Assembly (NCBI RefSeq): GCF_014650995.1
Contig: NZ_BMWA01000010.1
Location: 262,516 to 326,515 of the forward strand
Direction of reading: 5' to 3'
Source: Streptomyces viridiviolaceus
Lineage (GTDB): Bacteria; Actinomycetota; Actinomycetes; Streptomycetales; Streptomycetaceae
DNA length: 64,000 nucleotides
Position 1 is the stretch's first letter, and each line of letters begins with the position of its first letter. Positions 43,557-53,076 of this stretch are shown here, one piece after another. The notes under the pieces are model-generated. The model saw nothing but the letters and a program-made list of their open reading frames with translations. It made no database searches and was not told where the DNA came from. A program made the position numbers and the translations under genes.

Positions 43557-44933
43557 TCACAGCTGAGCCCGGCCGCTTCCCTCGATGCGCTCCCGTACCT
43601 GCTCCGGTGTCAGATAGGCGTCCGTGTACTCGAAGTCCTTCAGCTTGGCGGGCTTGCGGGCCTGGAAGCCGGTGCGCACGAAGTCGTCACCGGCGATCGC
43701 GTTGAGCATCCAGTTCGTCATCACCCGCGCCTTGGCCACCCCGGTGCGCAGGGCCGACCAGTGGTATCCGCGGGCGACCGCCTGGGCGGGCAGACCGTGC
43801 AGCTCGATGCCGAGCGGCTTGGAGACCGCGTCGGTGCCGCCGAGGTCCACCACCAGCCCCAGGTCCTTGTGGACGTACGGCCGCATCGGCTGGTTGTGCA
43901 GGGTGGCGATGATGTTCTCGGCCACGTGCCGGCCCTGCCGCATCGCGTGCTGCGCGGTGGGCGGGCAGACGGCACCCTCCTGGCCCTTCGCCAGGTCCGG
44001 GACGGCGGCGGAGTCGCCCAGCGCGAACACACCGTCGTGGCCCGGCAGGCACATCTCGGCGGTGACCGCGAGCCGCCCCTTGACCGTCTCCGCGCCCAGG
44101 GTGGCGATGAGGGGGCTCGCGACCACGCCCGCGGTCCAGATGAGCGTGCGGGTCGGCACCACCCGGCCGTCGGTGAAGGTGACCTCCTCCGCGGCGGCCT
44201 TCTCGATGGACACGCCGAGGGAGATGTCGATGCCGCGCCGGCGCAGCACCTCCTGGGCGGCGCGGCCGAGCTTGTCGCCGAGCTCGGGCATCAGCTTCGG
44301 GGCGATGTCGATCAGATGCCACTTGATCAGGCTCGGGTCCAGGCGCGGGTAGCGCTTGACGGCGGCGTGCGTGAGGCGTTGCAGACAGGCCGCCGTCTCG
44401 GTGCCCGCGTAGCCGCCGCCGACCACCACGAACTGCAGACGGGAGGCCCGCTCGGCCGGATCCTGGCTGGCGTCGGCGAGGTCGAGCTGCGAGATGACGT
44501 GGTCGCGGATGTACGCGGCCTCCGCCAGCGTCTTCATCCCGAACGCGTGGTCGGTCAGACCGGGGATGTCGAACGTGCGCGTGATGCTTCCGGGGGCCAG
44601 CACGATGTAGTCGTACGGCTCGTTGACGATCTGGTCGGTGATGGTGCGGACGACGCAGACCTTGGCCTTGAGGTCCACGCCGATGGCGCCGCCCGGGATG
44701 ATCCGGGTGCGGTACTTCTTGCTGCGGCGCAGCGAGAGAGCGATCGACTGGGGCGTCAGCACGCCGGAGGCGACCTGGGGCAGCAGCGGGAGGTAGAGCT
44801 GGTAGGCGAACGGCGTCACCAGCGTGACGTCGGCCTCGCCGGGGGCGAGCTTCCTCTCCAGACGGCGGACGCACTCCACGCCGGCGAAACCTGCGCCGAC
44901 CACAAGGATCCTGGGTCGTGTCACGGTGTTCAT
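43557..44933 (-). CDS. NAD(P)/FAD-dependent oxidoreductase, type II NADH dehydrogenase-like
   Basis: 458-residue flavoprotein with two Rossmann motifs, VVGAGFAGVECVRRLE (about 11-26) and VVVGGGYAGTETAACLQ (about 171-187), and GVFALGDSAAVPD (FAD). It matches NDH-2, the non-proton-pumping NADH:quinone oxidoreductase, a peripheral membrane enzyme; the C-terminus carries MTNWMLNAI. ATG 44933 follows AGGAAGG. Two other possible roles are sulphide-quinone reductase (no conserved Cys pair seen) or a ferredoxin reductase. Confidence 0.9.
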   Translation of the reverse strand: MNTVTRPRILVVGAGFAGVECVRRLERKLAPGEADVTLVTPFAYQLYLPLLPQVASGVLTPQSIALSLRRSKKYRTRIIPGGAIGVDLKAKVCVVRTITDQIVNEPYDYIVLAPGSITRTFDIPGLTDHAFGMKTLAEAAYIRDHVISQLDLADASQDPAERASRLQFVVVGGGYAGTETAACLQRLTHAAVKRYPRLDPSLIKWHLIDIAPKLMPELGDKLGRAAQEVLRRRGIDISLGVSIEKAAAEEVTFTDGRVVPTRTLIWTAGVVASPLIATLGAETVKGRLAVTAEMCLPGHDGVFALGDSAAVPDLAKGQEGAVCPPTAQHAMRQGRHVAENIIATLHNQPMRPYVHKDLGLVVDLGGTDAVSKPLGIELHGLPAQAVARGYHWSALRTGVAKARVMTNWMLNAIAGDDFVRTGFQARKPAKLKDFEYTDAYLTPEQVRERIEGSGRAQL

Positions 44934-45167
44934 TCCTTCCTGCGGCTCCAGGCAGTGTGTCGCGAACGCCATTCGCCTGCCCCTGGATCGCTGCTTCGCA
45001 CCTCCTCGATCCCACCCCGCCGCCGGGGCTTTGGCGAGCCGGACGAGGCAGGCAGGCGACACCTGCCGACCACCACCATGCCCTGCCCGGGCCAGGAACG
45101 CACCGGTCAGGAGTGAACGGGCCGGCGCCCGAGGGGGCCACCCGGCGGGAGAGCGACGTCCCGGCGG

Positions 45168-46904
45168 TCACCCGGAGCCGCGGACGTGGCACAGCAGCAG
45201 GCACACGTCGTCGTCGCGTTCGGAGTCGCTCAGCATCGGATCGAGGATGCTGTCCGCCGAGCCCTCCAGGTCCGAGTCCAACTCGGCGGAGCGGAACGCC
45301 CCGAGCGCCGCGGCCAGCCGCTCGATACCCGGGTCTATGCCCCGGGCACGCCGCTCGACCAGCCCGTCCGTGTACAGCGCCAGCGTGGAACCGGGCGCCA
45401 GGCGCTCGGTGTGGTCGGCGATCTCCTGCTCGAGCGGGATGCCGAGCATCGCACCGGGCTTGGCGTCCAGGGCCCGCACCCGCCCGTCGGGCGTCCGCAG
45501 CACCGGCGGCGGATGGCCCGCGGCGGCCCACGTCATGGTCGGGTCGTCGGGGTGGAAACGGGCGATGACGGCGGTGGCGTACAGATCGGGCTGGAGGTGG
45601 TGCAGGAACGTGTGCAGCCGGGTCAGCAGCCGGCCCGGGCTGCCGCCGTCCACGGCGTAGGCGCGCAGGGCGGTGCGCAGCTGACTCATCATCACGGCCG
45701 CTCGCAGTCCGTGCCCGGTCACGTCGCCGACCACGGCGATCACCCCGCCGTCGGGCTGGCGGAAGGCGTCGTACCAGTCGCCGCCGATGTTCAGGCCGTG
45801 GGTGGCCGGCAGATAACGTGCGGCCAGGCCGAGGCCGGGGGTGGCCGGCAGCTCCGTCAGCAGGGCGCGCTGCAGCGTCTCGGCGATGTCACGGTTCTGC
45901 TCGTAGCGCCGGGCGTGGTCGATCGCGATGCTGGCCCGCCGGGTGAGCTCGATCAGCATCACCGCGTCGTCCGGGTCCCAGCGCTCCCCGGGCGGAGAGA
46001 GGGTCAGCACGCCCAGCGCCGCGCGCCGGGGCACGAGGGGGATGCACAGCAGGGGGCGGCCCGGATTCAGCATCGACGGCGGCTGGTCGCCGACGCCGGG
46101 CAGGCCGCCCGGGTGATCCGCGGCGTACTGCGGCCGTCCGGTGCGGGCCGCGACCACGGCGGCCGCCGGATGGGCGGAGCTGCGGTCGCGGGCCGCGTCC
46201 TGGTCGAACAGCCAGACGTCGGCGGTGGCGGCGTACTCCGGCACCAGCAGCTCCGGCAGGCGGCGCACGATCTCGTGGTGGTCGAGCGATGCCGTCAGCA
46301 CGGCGCTGGCGTCGGCCAGGAACGTCAGCCTGCGACGCGCGTTCTCCGCCTCGGTGCGTGCCTTGCGCTCGGCGGCGAACGCCTCCCGCTGGGCCCGCCC
46401 GGCGGCGTCCAGCTCGGCGTGCAGCGCCACGACGCCCTGGTTCGTCTGGTGCAGCTCCTCCCGGTGGAAGGCGACCAGATCCTCCTGCTCCCTGAGCCGG
46501 TGGAGCACCAGTGCCGTGTCCTCGTCGGCGTCCAGCAGGGCCTCCGACAGCGCGGCGGGATCGTCCGCCACCGCGTCGCGGCCGGCGCCCTCGGGCGCCT
46601 CGGGGCAGGCCACCGCCATCCGCCACGGCGGCTCCCCGGCGGCGCATTCCTCACGCGACGGCGTCACCACCGCGTGCAGCACGCGCTCCCCGGCTCCGGA
46701 CGGCCCGGACGCGGACGGGCCGGTGTCCAGGGTCAGCCGCCAGGTGCCGCCCTTCGTCAGGCACTGCCGCAGCTGCGCGCCCAGTGAGGCCGCCAGGCGG
46801 GTGCGCTCCAGCGGCGGAACACCGTACGCCGCGGCCAGGCGCGCGGTGGCGATACGGGCGCGTGCGGCGTCGGTGACATCGGAGATCTGCCACGTGTGGG
46901 TCAT
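45168..46904 (-). CDS. GAF-PP2C (SpoIIE/RsbU-type) phosphatase, end of the stressosome operon
   Basis: 578-residue serine phosphatase. An N-terminal helical region (about 1-65) with ATPase-like remnants, a coiled coil (about 165-215), a GAF domain (about 225-365) and a PP2C-SIG domain (about 380-578) with metal residues in IGGDWYDAF, VVGDVTGHGLRAAVMM and the final DDDVCLLL. Likely dephosphorylates STAS antagonists to free a SigB-type factor. ATG 46904 overlaps the upstream stop as ATGA. It is the last gene of the five-gene operon. Confidence 0.92.
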   Translation of the reverse strand: MTHTWQISDVTDAARARIATARLAAAYGVPPLERTRLAASLGAQLRQCLTKGGTWRLTLDTGPSASGPSGAGERVLHAVVTPSREECAAGEPPWRMAVACPEAPEGAGRDAVADDPAALSEALLDADEDTALVLHRLREQEDLVAFHREELHQTNQGVVALHAELDAAGRAQREAFAAERKARTEAENARRRLTFLADASAVLTASLDHHEIVRRLPELLVPEYAATADVWLFDQDAARDRSSAHPAAAVVAARTGRPQYAADHPGGLPGVGDQPPSMLNPGRPLLCIPLVPRRAALGVLTLSPPGERWDPDDAVMLIELTRRASIAIDHARRYEQNRDIAETLQRALLTELPATPGLGLAARYLPATHGLNIGGDWYDAFRQPDGGVIAVVGDVTGHGLRAAVMMSQLRTALRAYAVDGGSPGRLLTRLHTFLHHLQPDLYATAVIARFHPDDPTMTWAAAGHPPPVLRTPDGRVRALDAKPGAMLGIPLEQEIADHTERLAPGSTLALYTDGLVERRARGIDPGIERLAAALGAFRSAELDSDLEGSADSILDPMLSDSERDDDVCLLLCHVRGSG

Positions 46905-47968
46905 GGATGGTCCGGCGGGGTCGGAGTCAGTACGGCCACGGCGGTGTCGTCCCGCACCGGTCGGGCGGAACTGCTGGCGTCGCGTATCGTCACGGCGGCC
47001 GTCACCGCCGGGTCCGCAGCCGCGAGGCAGTCGTCCGACGGAGGCGTCCAACGGCTGGGCAGACCGTCGCTGTGCAGGATCAGCAGCCGGTCGTCAGTCC
47101 AGGCCGTCTCCTCCTCGCGCACGGTCGTGGGCCGATGGACGCCGACGATGCCGGGCCGGGACAGCAGGGGGCGCCAGACGCCGCCCTCGCGCAGCCGCGC
47201 CCCGATGTTGCCGATGCCGGCGAAGCGGAGCCGTCCCGCTCGCGTGTCCACCTGGGCCACCGCGACGGCCGCTCCGCGGGTACCGCCCAGCGCCGCGTCG
47301 AGCCGCCGCAGCGCCTCGGCGGGCGTCAGGTGCGCCGCGCCGCGCAGCGCCTCCACCGCCGCGGCCGAGGCGCGGGCCGCCTCGGGACCGTGGCCCAGAC
47401 CGTCGGCCAGCATCAGCGTCACCCGGTCCTCGGCCCGCACCCACGCCCACGCGTCGCCCGAGTACTCCGCCTCCCCGAAGGGGACGTTCACCCCGCCGGC
47501 CCTCACGGCGGCCACCGGGTCCGGACCGCCCCCGGCGGCGCCCCGCGCGGCGTCGCCGACCCGGGCCAGCGCCACCGTGCCCCGGCCCGGGACGCTGTGC
47601 AGACCGAAGTCGTCGGCGAGGCGCGCACAGGTACCGAGACCGGCGCCCAGCGACCGGGAGGTGGAGAAGCCGTCGCGTCGCGCGGCGGCCAGATCGGGGA
47701 TGCCCGGGCCGTGGTCCACCGCCGCCAGCTGCACGAGCCGTGCCGCGTTCCGGCCGCCGGTGAGGGCGGGCGGGTCCACGACGTCGACGAGGAGCCGGCC
47801 GCCCCCGGCGTGCTTGAGCAGGTTGGTGGCCAGCTCGGTCGCCACCAGCGCCGCGGCGGCGGTACGCCGTTCGTCCAGCGAGGCCAGGGCCGCCGCGTGC
47901 TCCGCCGCCACCCGGGCGTCGCGCACCCGGGTCGAGTCGTGCACGGGCACGTCCCACACGCGTGGCAT
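46901..47968 (-). CDS. RsbT-like ATPase fused to a PP2C phosphatase (RsbX-like)
   Basis: 355 residues. The GHKL ATPase half (about 1-135) has ELATNLLKHAGGG, DHGPGIPDL and GAGLGTCARLADDFGL. The PP2C half (about 165-355) has MLADGLGHGPEAA, FAGIGNIGARL and ILHSDGLPSRW, like RsbX. It could phosphorylate and dephosphorylate stressosome proteins within one chain. ATG 47968 shares one base with the RsbT stop (TGATG). Confidence 0.88.
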   Translation of the reverse strand: MPRVWDVPVHDSTRVRDARVAAEHAAALASLDERRTAAAALVATELATNLLKHAGGGRLLVDVVDPPALTGGRNAARLVQLAAVDHGPGIPDLAAARRDGFSTSRSLGAGLGTCARLADDFGLHSVPGRGTVALARVGDAARGAAGGGPDPVAAVRAGGVNVPFGEAEYSGDAWAWVRAEDRVTLMLADGLGHGPEAARASAAAVEALRGAAHLTPAEALRRLDAALGGTRGAAVAVAQVDTRAGRLRFAGIGNIGARLREGGVWRPLLSRPGIVGVHRPTTVREEETAWTDDRLLILHSDGLPSRWTPPSDDCLAAADPAVTAAVTIRDASSSARPVRDDTAVAVLTPTPPDHP

Positions 47969-48408
47969 CAGGACTCCTCCCGCGGCCCCGGCGGCCGGCC
48001 CGTCCAGGACGTCACCCGGACGATCGTGCCGGCGCCCGGGCTGCTCTCGATCGCGAACTCGTGGACCAGGCGCCGGGCGCCGCCCAGGCCCATGCCCAGC
48101 CCGTCGCCGGACGTGTAGCCGTCACTGAGCGCCTGTTCCAGGTCCGCGATGCCCGGCCCCTCGTCGCTGAAGGTCAGCCGCAGCCCCCGCACACCCCCGC
48201 TGACGAGGTGCTGCGTCTCCATCGTGCCGCCGCCGCCGTACACGAGAGTGTTCCGGGCCAGCTCGCTGGCCGCGGTGACCAGCTTGGTCTGGTCCACCAG
48301 GCCGAAGCCGAGCTGGGCGGCCGCCTGGCGCACGTGCTGTCGTACCCACACCAGATCCATGTCCGAACGGATCGGCAGGCGGGCCTCAACGCCCGCGGCA
48401 GTGTCCAT
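47968..48408 (-). CDS. RsbT-type serine/threonine kinase of the stressosome
   Basis: 146-residue GHKL kinase. N-box ELARNTLVYGGGG (about 49-61), G1 DEGPGIADL and G2 GLGMGLGGARRLVHEF. In Bacillus, RsbT phosphorylates RsbS and RsbR on stress and then activates RsbU. It is placed directly after rsbS with TGATG coupling (shared base 48408). The pathway role here is by analogy. Confidence 0.92.
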   Translation of the reverse strand: MDTAAGVEARLPIRSDMDLVWVRQHVRQAAAQLGFGLVDQTKLVTAASELARNTLVYGGGGTMETQHLVSGGVRGLRLTFSDEGPGIADLEQALSDGYTSGDGLGMGLGGARRLVHEFAIESSPGAGTIVRVTSWTGRPPGPREES

Positions 48409-48827
48409 CACGGACTCTCCTGGCGCGTGCCGGCGGAGCGGGACGACGGGGTCGGCCGGGTGAGCAGCTCCATCGCCACCTCGGTGCTGAGCGCGGTGCG
48501 CAGCCCCGGCAGCGTCAGACCCAGCTCCACCAGGGTGATGGCCACCGCGGGCCGCATGCCGACCACGACGGTCCGCGCGGCCAGCAGACTGCTCTGCGCG
48601 GCGATCTCGGCCAGGACCCGGCCGAGGAAGGAGTCGACGATCTCCACACCGGAGATGTCGATGACCACACCGGTGGCCCCGCTGCGCGCTATGGTCTCGG
48701 CGAGGTCCTCCTGGAGCTGATGCGCCGTGCTGTCGTGCAGATCGCCCTGAAGGGTGACCAGCAGGACCTCGCCGAGCCGGAGGACCGGCACATGTCCCGT
48801 CACGGGGCCCGGGAACGCCTCGCTCAC
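48408..48827 (-). CDS. RsbS-type STAS stressosome scaffold protein
   Basis: 139-residue STAS-domain protein. The predicted phospho-acceptor is Ser66 in VEIVDSFLGRV, equal to Ser59 of Bacillus RsbS (VDSFI). DISGVEIVD and VVGMRPAVAITLVELGL are STAS hallmarks. GTG 48827 overlaps the RsbR stop (GTGA), and its stop overlaps the RsbT start. It would hold RsbT inactive until stress. Confidence 0.92.
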   Translation of the reverse strand: MSEAFPGPVTGHVPVLRLGEVLLVTLQGDLHDSTAHQLQEDLAETIARSGATGVVIDISGVEIVDSFLGRVLAEIAAQSSLLAARTVVVGMRPAVAITLVELGLTLPGLRTALSTEVAMELLTRPTPSSRSAGTRQESP

Positions 48828-49732
48828 CGCTCACCCGCACCGTACGGCGTCGGATTGACGATGCCGACCCCGAGCTGGTGCAGGACGTAACCCAGCGCGT
48901 CGGCGAGGCTGGACCGGGTGATCACGGTGCCCAGGTCCAGGCCGAGGTGGACCATGGTCTGCGCGATCGCCGGCCGGATCCCGGAGACGATGCACTCCGC
49001 GCCCATCAGACGGGCCGCCGCCACCGTCTTCATCAGATGCTGGGCGACCAGGGAGTCGACGGTCGGCACACCGGTGATGTCCAGGATCGCGAAACGCGCC
49101 TGCTGGTCGACGATGGCCTCCAGCAGGGTCTCCATCACCACCTGGCTGCGGGCGCTGTCGAGGGTCCCGATCAGCGGGACGGCCACGATGCCGTCCCACA
49201 GCTTGATGACGGGCGTGGCCACCTCGAGCAGTTGCAGCCGCTGGCGGTCGATGAGGGCCTGTCCCTCGGTCAGCGCCGTCTGCATCACCACCACCCGCAG
49301 GGTGCCCATCAGCACGCTCAGCGTGGTGACACAGGCCCGGGCGTGGTCGGGGGAGGCGTCCGGCAGGTCGGCCAGCAGCAGGTTCTCCACCGGGGGCCGC
49401 AGGGCGGCCAGTTCGCTCGACACCTGCGCGGTGCTCAGGCCGGCTCGGGAGCGGGCCGCGCCCATGCGCGCCAACTGTTCGCGCACCGTCGTGAACCCCG
49501 CCGCGTCCGGGTCCTCGACCCGCTGGGCGTCCGCCACCTGGGCCAGCGCGTCCACCACGGCCTTCCCCGCCTCCACGGCCTCGTCCCGGGAGAGCGTGAA
49601 CACGGCGCGGAACAGGGGCTCGTCCGCCCACCGCTGGGCGATCTGTTCCCGGCGGCGCCGCAGGAAGTCCCTGACTTCGTCCGTCGGCGATCCCAGTGTT
49701 CCGTCCGCCTCGTGCTCCGGCACTTGATTCAC
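48824..49732 (-). CDS. RsbR-type stressosome sensor with STAS domain
   Basis: 302 residues. The N-terminal RsbRN-like helical domain (about 20-160) is the presumed sensor, and a STAS domain lies at about 165-290: GVPTVDSLVAQHLMKTV and GIRPAIAQTMVHLGLDLG. The first Bacillus phospho-site (Thr171) is kept as Thr173 in EVATPVIKLW; the second (Thr205) is Ser227 in VDSLVA. First gene of the operon; GTG 49732 has GGATGAGGA. The 261-base gap upstream (49733-49993) holds no firm promoter match. Confidence 0.92.
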   Translation of the reverse strand: MNQVPEHEADGTLGSPTDEVRDFLRRRREQIAQRWADEPLFRAVFTLSRDEAVEAGKAVVDALAQVADAQRVEDPDAAGFTTVREQLARMGAARSRAGLSTAQVSSELAALRPPVENLLLADLPDASPDHARACVTTLSVLMGTLRVVVMQTALTEGQALIDRQRLQLLEVATPVIKLWDGIVAVPLIGTLDSARSQVVMETLLEAIVDQQARFAILDITGVPTVDSLVAQHLMKTVAAARLMGAECIVSGIRPAIAQTMVHLGLDLGTVITRSSLADALGYVLHQLGVGIVNPTPYGAGER

Positions 49733-49993
49733 TCCTCATCCGCGGTGCGCCGCACCGGCCGTTGACGGCGGCGCGACGGCGACGTGACTCTGCCGGGCGA
49801 CAACTGTAACCACCCGCCGACCTCGCACGACACCTGGTTCCGCACGAACGATCCGGTCGAGCGGCAGGTCCCCCGGTCGTCCGACGCGACGCACACCGCT
49901 CATGGGAACAGCCGCTCGGACCGCTGGTGCCGGAGTCCGGTTCCGGCCCCTGCCGCCCGAGCGGCTGCCTCCACGGTTGCCGCGGACCGGTCT

Positions 49994-50389
49994 TCAGGCG
50001 TCGGGTTCTGCGCCGTCCGTCGCCTGCTGCGCGTCGACGAGCGCGAGCGCCTCCTCGACGCTCTGCGAGACGGGCACCGTGATGCTGACGCCGGTCAGGT
50101 CCAGGATCCGCCGCACCGCCGGGGCGGGGGAGATGATGTGGACGCTGCCGGGAAGGTCGCGGGCCTCCTGGTAGACGCGGAGGATGATGTTCATGCCGGA
50201 GGAGTCCATGAACGGGACCGCGGACATGTCCAGCAGGAAGTGCCGCCTGCCGTGGTGCAGCTGGTTGGCCAGGTGGTGCTGGAACTCGGTCGCGGTGTCG
50301 ACGTCCAGGTAGCCCTCCACCGTGAGCAGCGCGACGTCCTCCCGGGGCAGCGTCACCTCGACGGACAGCGGGTTCTGGGCAATGGGCAC
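49994..50389 (-). CDS. STAS anti-anti-sigma factor, ArsI/RsbV-like
   Basis: 131-residue STAS protein that, when unphosphorylated, binds and sequesters an anti-sigma kinase. The phospho-acceptor Ser is in PFMDSSGMNIIL (about residue 63). GTG 50389 has GGAGG five bases upstream; the longer frame to 50479 is unlikely. The order agrees with my memory of SCO7325 (ArsI), an antagonist of PrsI, the anti-sigma factor of SigI, encoded elsewhere. It is likely a substrate for the phosphatases on either side. Confidence 0.88.
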   Translation of the reverse strand: MPIAQNPLSVEVTLPREDVALLTVEGYLDVDTATEFQHHLANQLHHGRRHFLLDMSAVPFMDSSGMNIILRVYQEARDLPGSVHIISPAPAVRRILDLTGVSITVPVSQSVEEALALVDAQQATDGAEPDA

Positions 50390-50589
50390 GGGTACCTCCA
50401 ACAAGTGCTGACGGCGGGGACTGGTCACCCCTGTGAGCGAGTTCATGCACGCCGGTTCGGGTGTCTGTGCGGTGATCAAACTCTCATCGCGGCACCCCCC
50501 TCTCCTCGGACATGTCCCACCGCGCCGCGCCTACCCGCGAAACCGGCCGCCATACCCGCGGTGCGACGGCCGGGGCCGGGCGACGGTCC

Positions 50590-53076
50590 TCACCCGACCC
50601 GGATGCCCACGATGCACGTGTCGTCGTCGGTGTCCGACCTGCTGTAGGTCAACAGCCGGTCCAGGTGCTGGTCGAGGGTGCTCGGGGCCGGCCGGACGGT
50701 GCTCAGCAACTGGGCCAGCGACTCCTCCACGGAGCGGTCGCGGCGCTCGATCAGGCCGTCGGTGTACATCAGCAGGGTGTCCTCCGCCGCCAGTTGGACC
50801 TCCGCCTCCTCGTAGGCCGCCTCGGCCACCGCCCCCAGGAGCATCCCCCTGACCAGCGGCAGCGGGTTCGCCTGCGGACCCCGGACCAGCACGGGCGGCA
50901 GATGACCCGCCCTGGCCCAGCGCAGCGTCCGCCGTGCCGGGTCGTACAGGCCGCACACCGCCGTGGCGGTGACCGCACCCGTCAGATGGTGCGCCACGAT
51001 GTTGAGCCACGACAGCAGCTGGCCCGGCCCGGCACCGGTCACCGCAAGACCGCGCAGCGCGTTGCGCAGCACGACCATGCTGGTCGCGGCCTCTATGCCG
51101 TGGCCGGCCACGTCGCCCACGCACAGCAGCACCAGCCGGTTGGGCAGCATCACCGCGTCGTACCAGTCGCCGCCCACCAACTGCTCCGTCTCCGCGGGCC
51201 GGTAGCGGACGGCCACCTGGAGGTCGGGCACCCGCAGCGGGGCCTGTGCGGGCGGCATGATGGCATGCTGCAGCTGCAGGGTCAGCCGGGCGCGTTCGCT
51301 GGCCTGCTGCTCGGTGTGCGCCAGCTGGTCACGCGTCGCGGCGAGCGCCACCTCCGTCCAGTGCTGGGCGGAGATGTCCTGGTACGCACCTCGTACGACG
51401 AGCAGACGGCCGTCGGTGTCGAGCACGGGTTCGGCGACGATCCGGATGTGCCGGGTCACCCCGTCGGGACGCTGGAGCCGGAACGCGGCCGAGGCCGGCC
51501 GCCGGTGGTGCAGCAGGGTGCGCAGGAACCGGCCGATGGGGACGGCGTCGTCCGGGTGGGCGTGTCCGGGCAGCTCCTCCAGGGGCACGGGGATGCTGGT
51601 CGGCGGGCGGCCGTACAGGTCGAACAGCTGCCCGTTCCAGGTGATCTCCCCGGTCAGCACGTTCTCCTCGAAGCCGCCGATCCGGCCGAGGCGCTGGGCG
51701 TGCTGGAGCAGACTGGCCAGGCGCGCCGCCTCGTCCTCGATGCGCCATATGAGCAGCACCGCGTTGCCGTGCCGGCTGATGCTGATGTCCGCGACCGCCG
51801 ACAGCGGCACCTGGTCGACGAGCGCGGTCAGGCTCATGTGCTGGGCCCGGAACGGCTCACCCGTCGCGTACACCCGCTCCACGCGCTGGAAGAGTTCGCT
51901 GTCCCCGGCGGCCATCGGATACGCCTCCAGCAGCAGCGCGCCGCCCACGACGGCACGCGGCCGTCCGGCGGGGTCCAGGAAGCGTCTGTTGACGTGCTGG
52001 ATGCGGAAGTCCACGAGGTGACCGGCACCGTCCAGGTGCGGCACCAGCACCAGGGCGGGGTCGTGCAGCCCGTCGGCCAGGTCCATGAGCTCCACGGCGT
52101 CCGGCAGGATCCGCGGCTGGGGACCGGCCCCGTGCGGCGGCGCGTACGTCTCCAGCGTGTGCGCGCACAGCTCGGCCAGGGCCTCCACCTGACGGACGAC
52201 CTGCGGCGGCTGCGGGGCCAGGGGCACCGGCCAGGCGATCTCCAGCACGCCGTGGAGGCGTCCCCCGGTACCGGCGGGCACGGCGACCCGGCCGCCTTCC
52301 GGAAACTGGTGCCGCCCCACGCTGGGCAGCCCGGTCTCGGCCAGGGACGTGATCCACTGCCCGGCGCGTTCCGTCAGACCGCGCCGGGCCACCGTCGCCA
52401 CGTCCGGCGGGACATAGCGCCAGCGGGTGGCCTCGGCCGGTGAGAACCCCGCGCTGCCCGCCAGGGTGAGCGACCCGTCGGAACCGGCCGCCCAGATCGC
52501 CACGGCGGCCGCACCGAGCGGGCGCAGCGCCTGCTCCAGCAGGGCGTCGGCGACGGCCTGGGTGTCGTCCGCGGCCAGCGCACCGCTCTCGGCCGCCCGC
52601 AGGCGCACGGCGGCCGACTCGGCCCCGCCGTCCCCCGCGTCGTCGTCGGCGGTGTCGTCCCCGGTCCCGGTGGCGGCGAGGAACGCGTCCGTCACCTCCG
52701 ACATCCGGTCCCGGGCGGCCTGGTTGATGACGTCGACCGCCAACTCCAGGGGTGTCAGCTGGGCCTGCTCGGCCAGCTCGGCCAGCTGCCGGGCGGCCTG
52801 CGCGGGACCGCACCCGAGCCGTTCGACCAGGATGCCCTTGGCGAGTTCGATCAGGGCCCGCCCCTCGGCCTCCGCCTGGGCGGCCCGCACCTCGCGGCTG
52901 AGCCGGTCCACCGTGGCCGCCAGCCTGCCCACGGGCGACAGCGGGGGCATTTCGCTCGGGTCGTCGGCCGGCCCGTCGGCGGCGCGGGTCCGTGGCGGAA
53001 CGGGCGGCGGGGGCGTGGCGGACACGTCCCGCGGCTCGCCGCCGGCCGGTTCGCGCGGCTGCTCGGAGATGCTCAC
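50590..53076 (-). CDS. ANTAR-GAF-PAS-PP2C phosphatase
   Basis: 828-residue signalling phosphatase. An ANTAR-like helix bundle (about 70-125; ALIELAKGILVERLGCGP), a GAF-like sensor (about 165-320), two PAS segments (about 335-460 and 465-585; NVLTGEITWNGQLFDLYG) and the PP2C-SIG domain (about 610-828; VGGDWYDAV, CVGDVAGHGIEAA, LLMYTDGLIER, DDDTCIVGI). Probably dephosphorylates STAS proteins after sensing a ligand. GTG 53076 has GAGGAG about ten bases upstream. It lies 97 bases after the poly-HAMP kinase. Confidence 0.91.
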   Translation of the reverse strand: MSISEQPREPAGGEPRDVSATPPPPVPPRTRAADGPADDPSEMPPLSPVGRLAATVDRLSREVRAAQAEAEGRALIELAKGILVERLGCGPAQAARQLAELAEQAQLTPLELAVDVINQAARDRMSEVTDAFLAATGTGDDTADDDAGDGGAESAAVRLRAAESGALAADDTQAVADALLEQALRPLGAAAVAIWAAGSDGSLTLAGSAGFSPAEATRWRYVPPDVATVARRGLTERAGQWITSLAETGLPSVGRHQFPEGGRVAVPAGTGGRLHGVLEIAWPVPLAPQPPQVVRQVEALAELCAHTLETYAPPHGAGPQPRILPDAVELMDLADGLHDPALVLVPHLDGAGHLVDFRIQHVNRRFLDPAGRPRAVVGGALLLEAYPMAAGDSELFQRVERVYATGEPFRAQHMSLTALVDQVPLSAVADISISRHGNAVLLIWRIEDEAARLASLLQHAQRLGRIGGFEENVLTGEITWNGQLFDLYGRPPTSIPVPLEELPGHAHPDDAVPIGRFLRTLLHHRRPASAAFRLQRPDGVTRHIRIVAEPVLDTDGRLLVVRGAYQDISAQHWTEVALAATRDQLAHTEQQASERARLTLQLQHAIMPPAQAPLRVPDLQVAVRYRPAETEQLVGGDWYDAVMLPNRLVLLCVGDVAGHGIEAATSMVVLRNALRGLAVTGAGPGQLLSWLNIVAHHLTGAVTATAVCGLYDPARRTLRWARAGHLPPVLVRGPQANPLPLVRGMLLGAVAEAAYEEAEVQLAAEDTLLMYTDGLIERRDRSVEESLAQLLSTVRPAPSTLDQHLDRLLTYSRSDTDDDTCIVGIRVG

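Noticed and set aside
49733..49993. Possible SigB-type promoter before rsbR
   Set aside because: Only GGTTAC near a non-matching -35 was found; this falls short of the consensus.
50470..50589. GGGTAT and GGGTAG boxes upstream of the STAS gene
   Set aside because: Neither has a GNNT element 14-16 bases upstream on the right strand.
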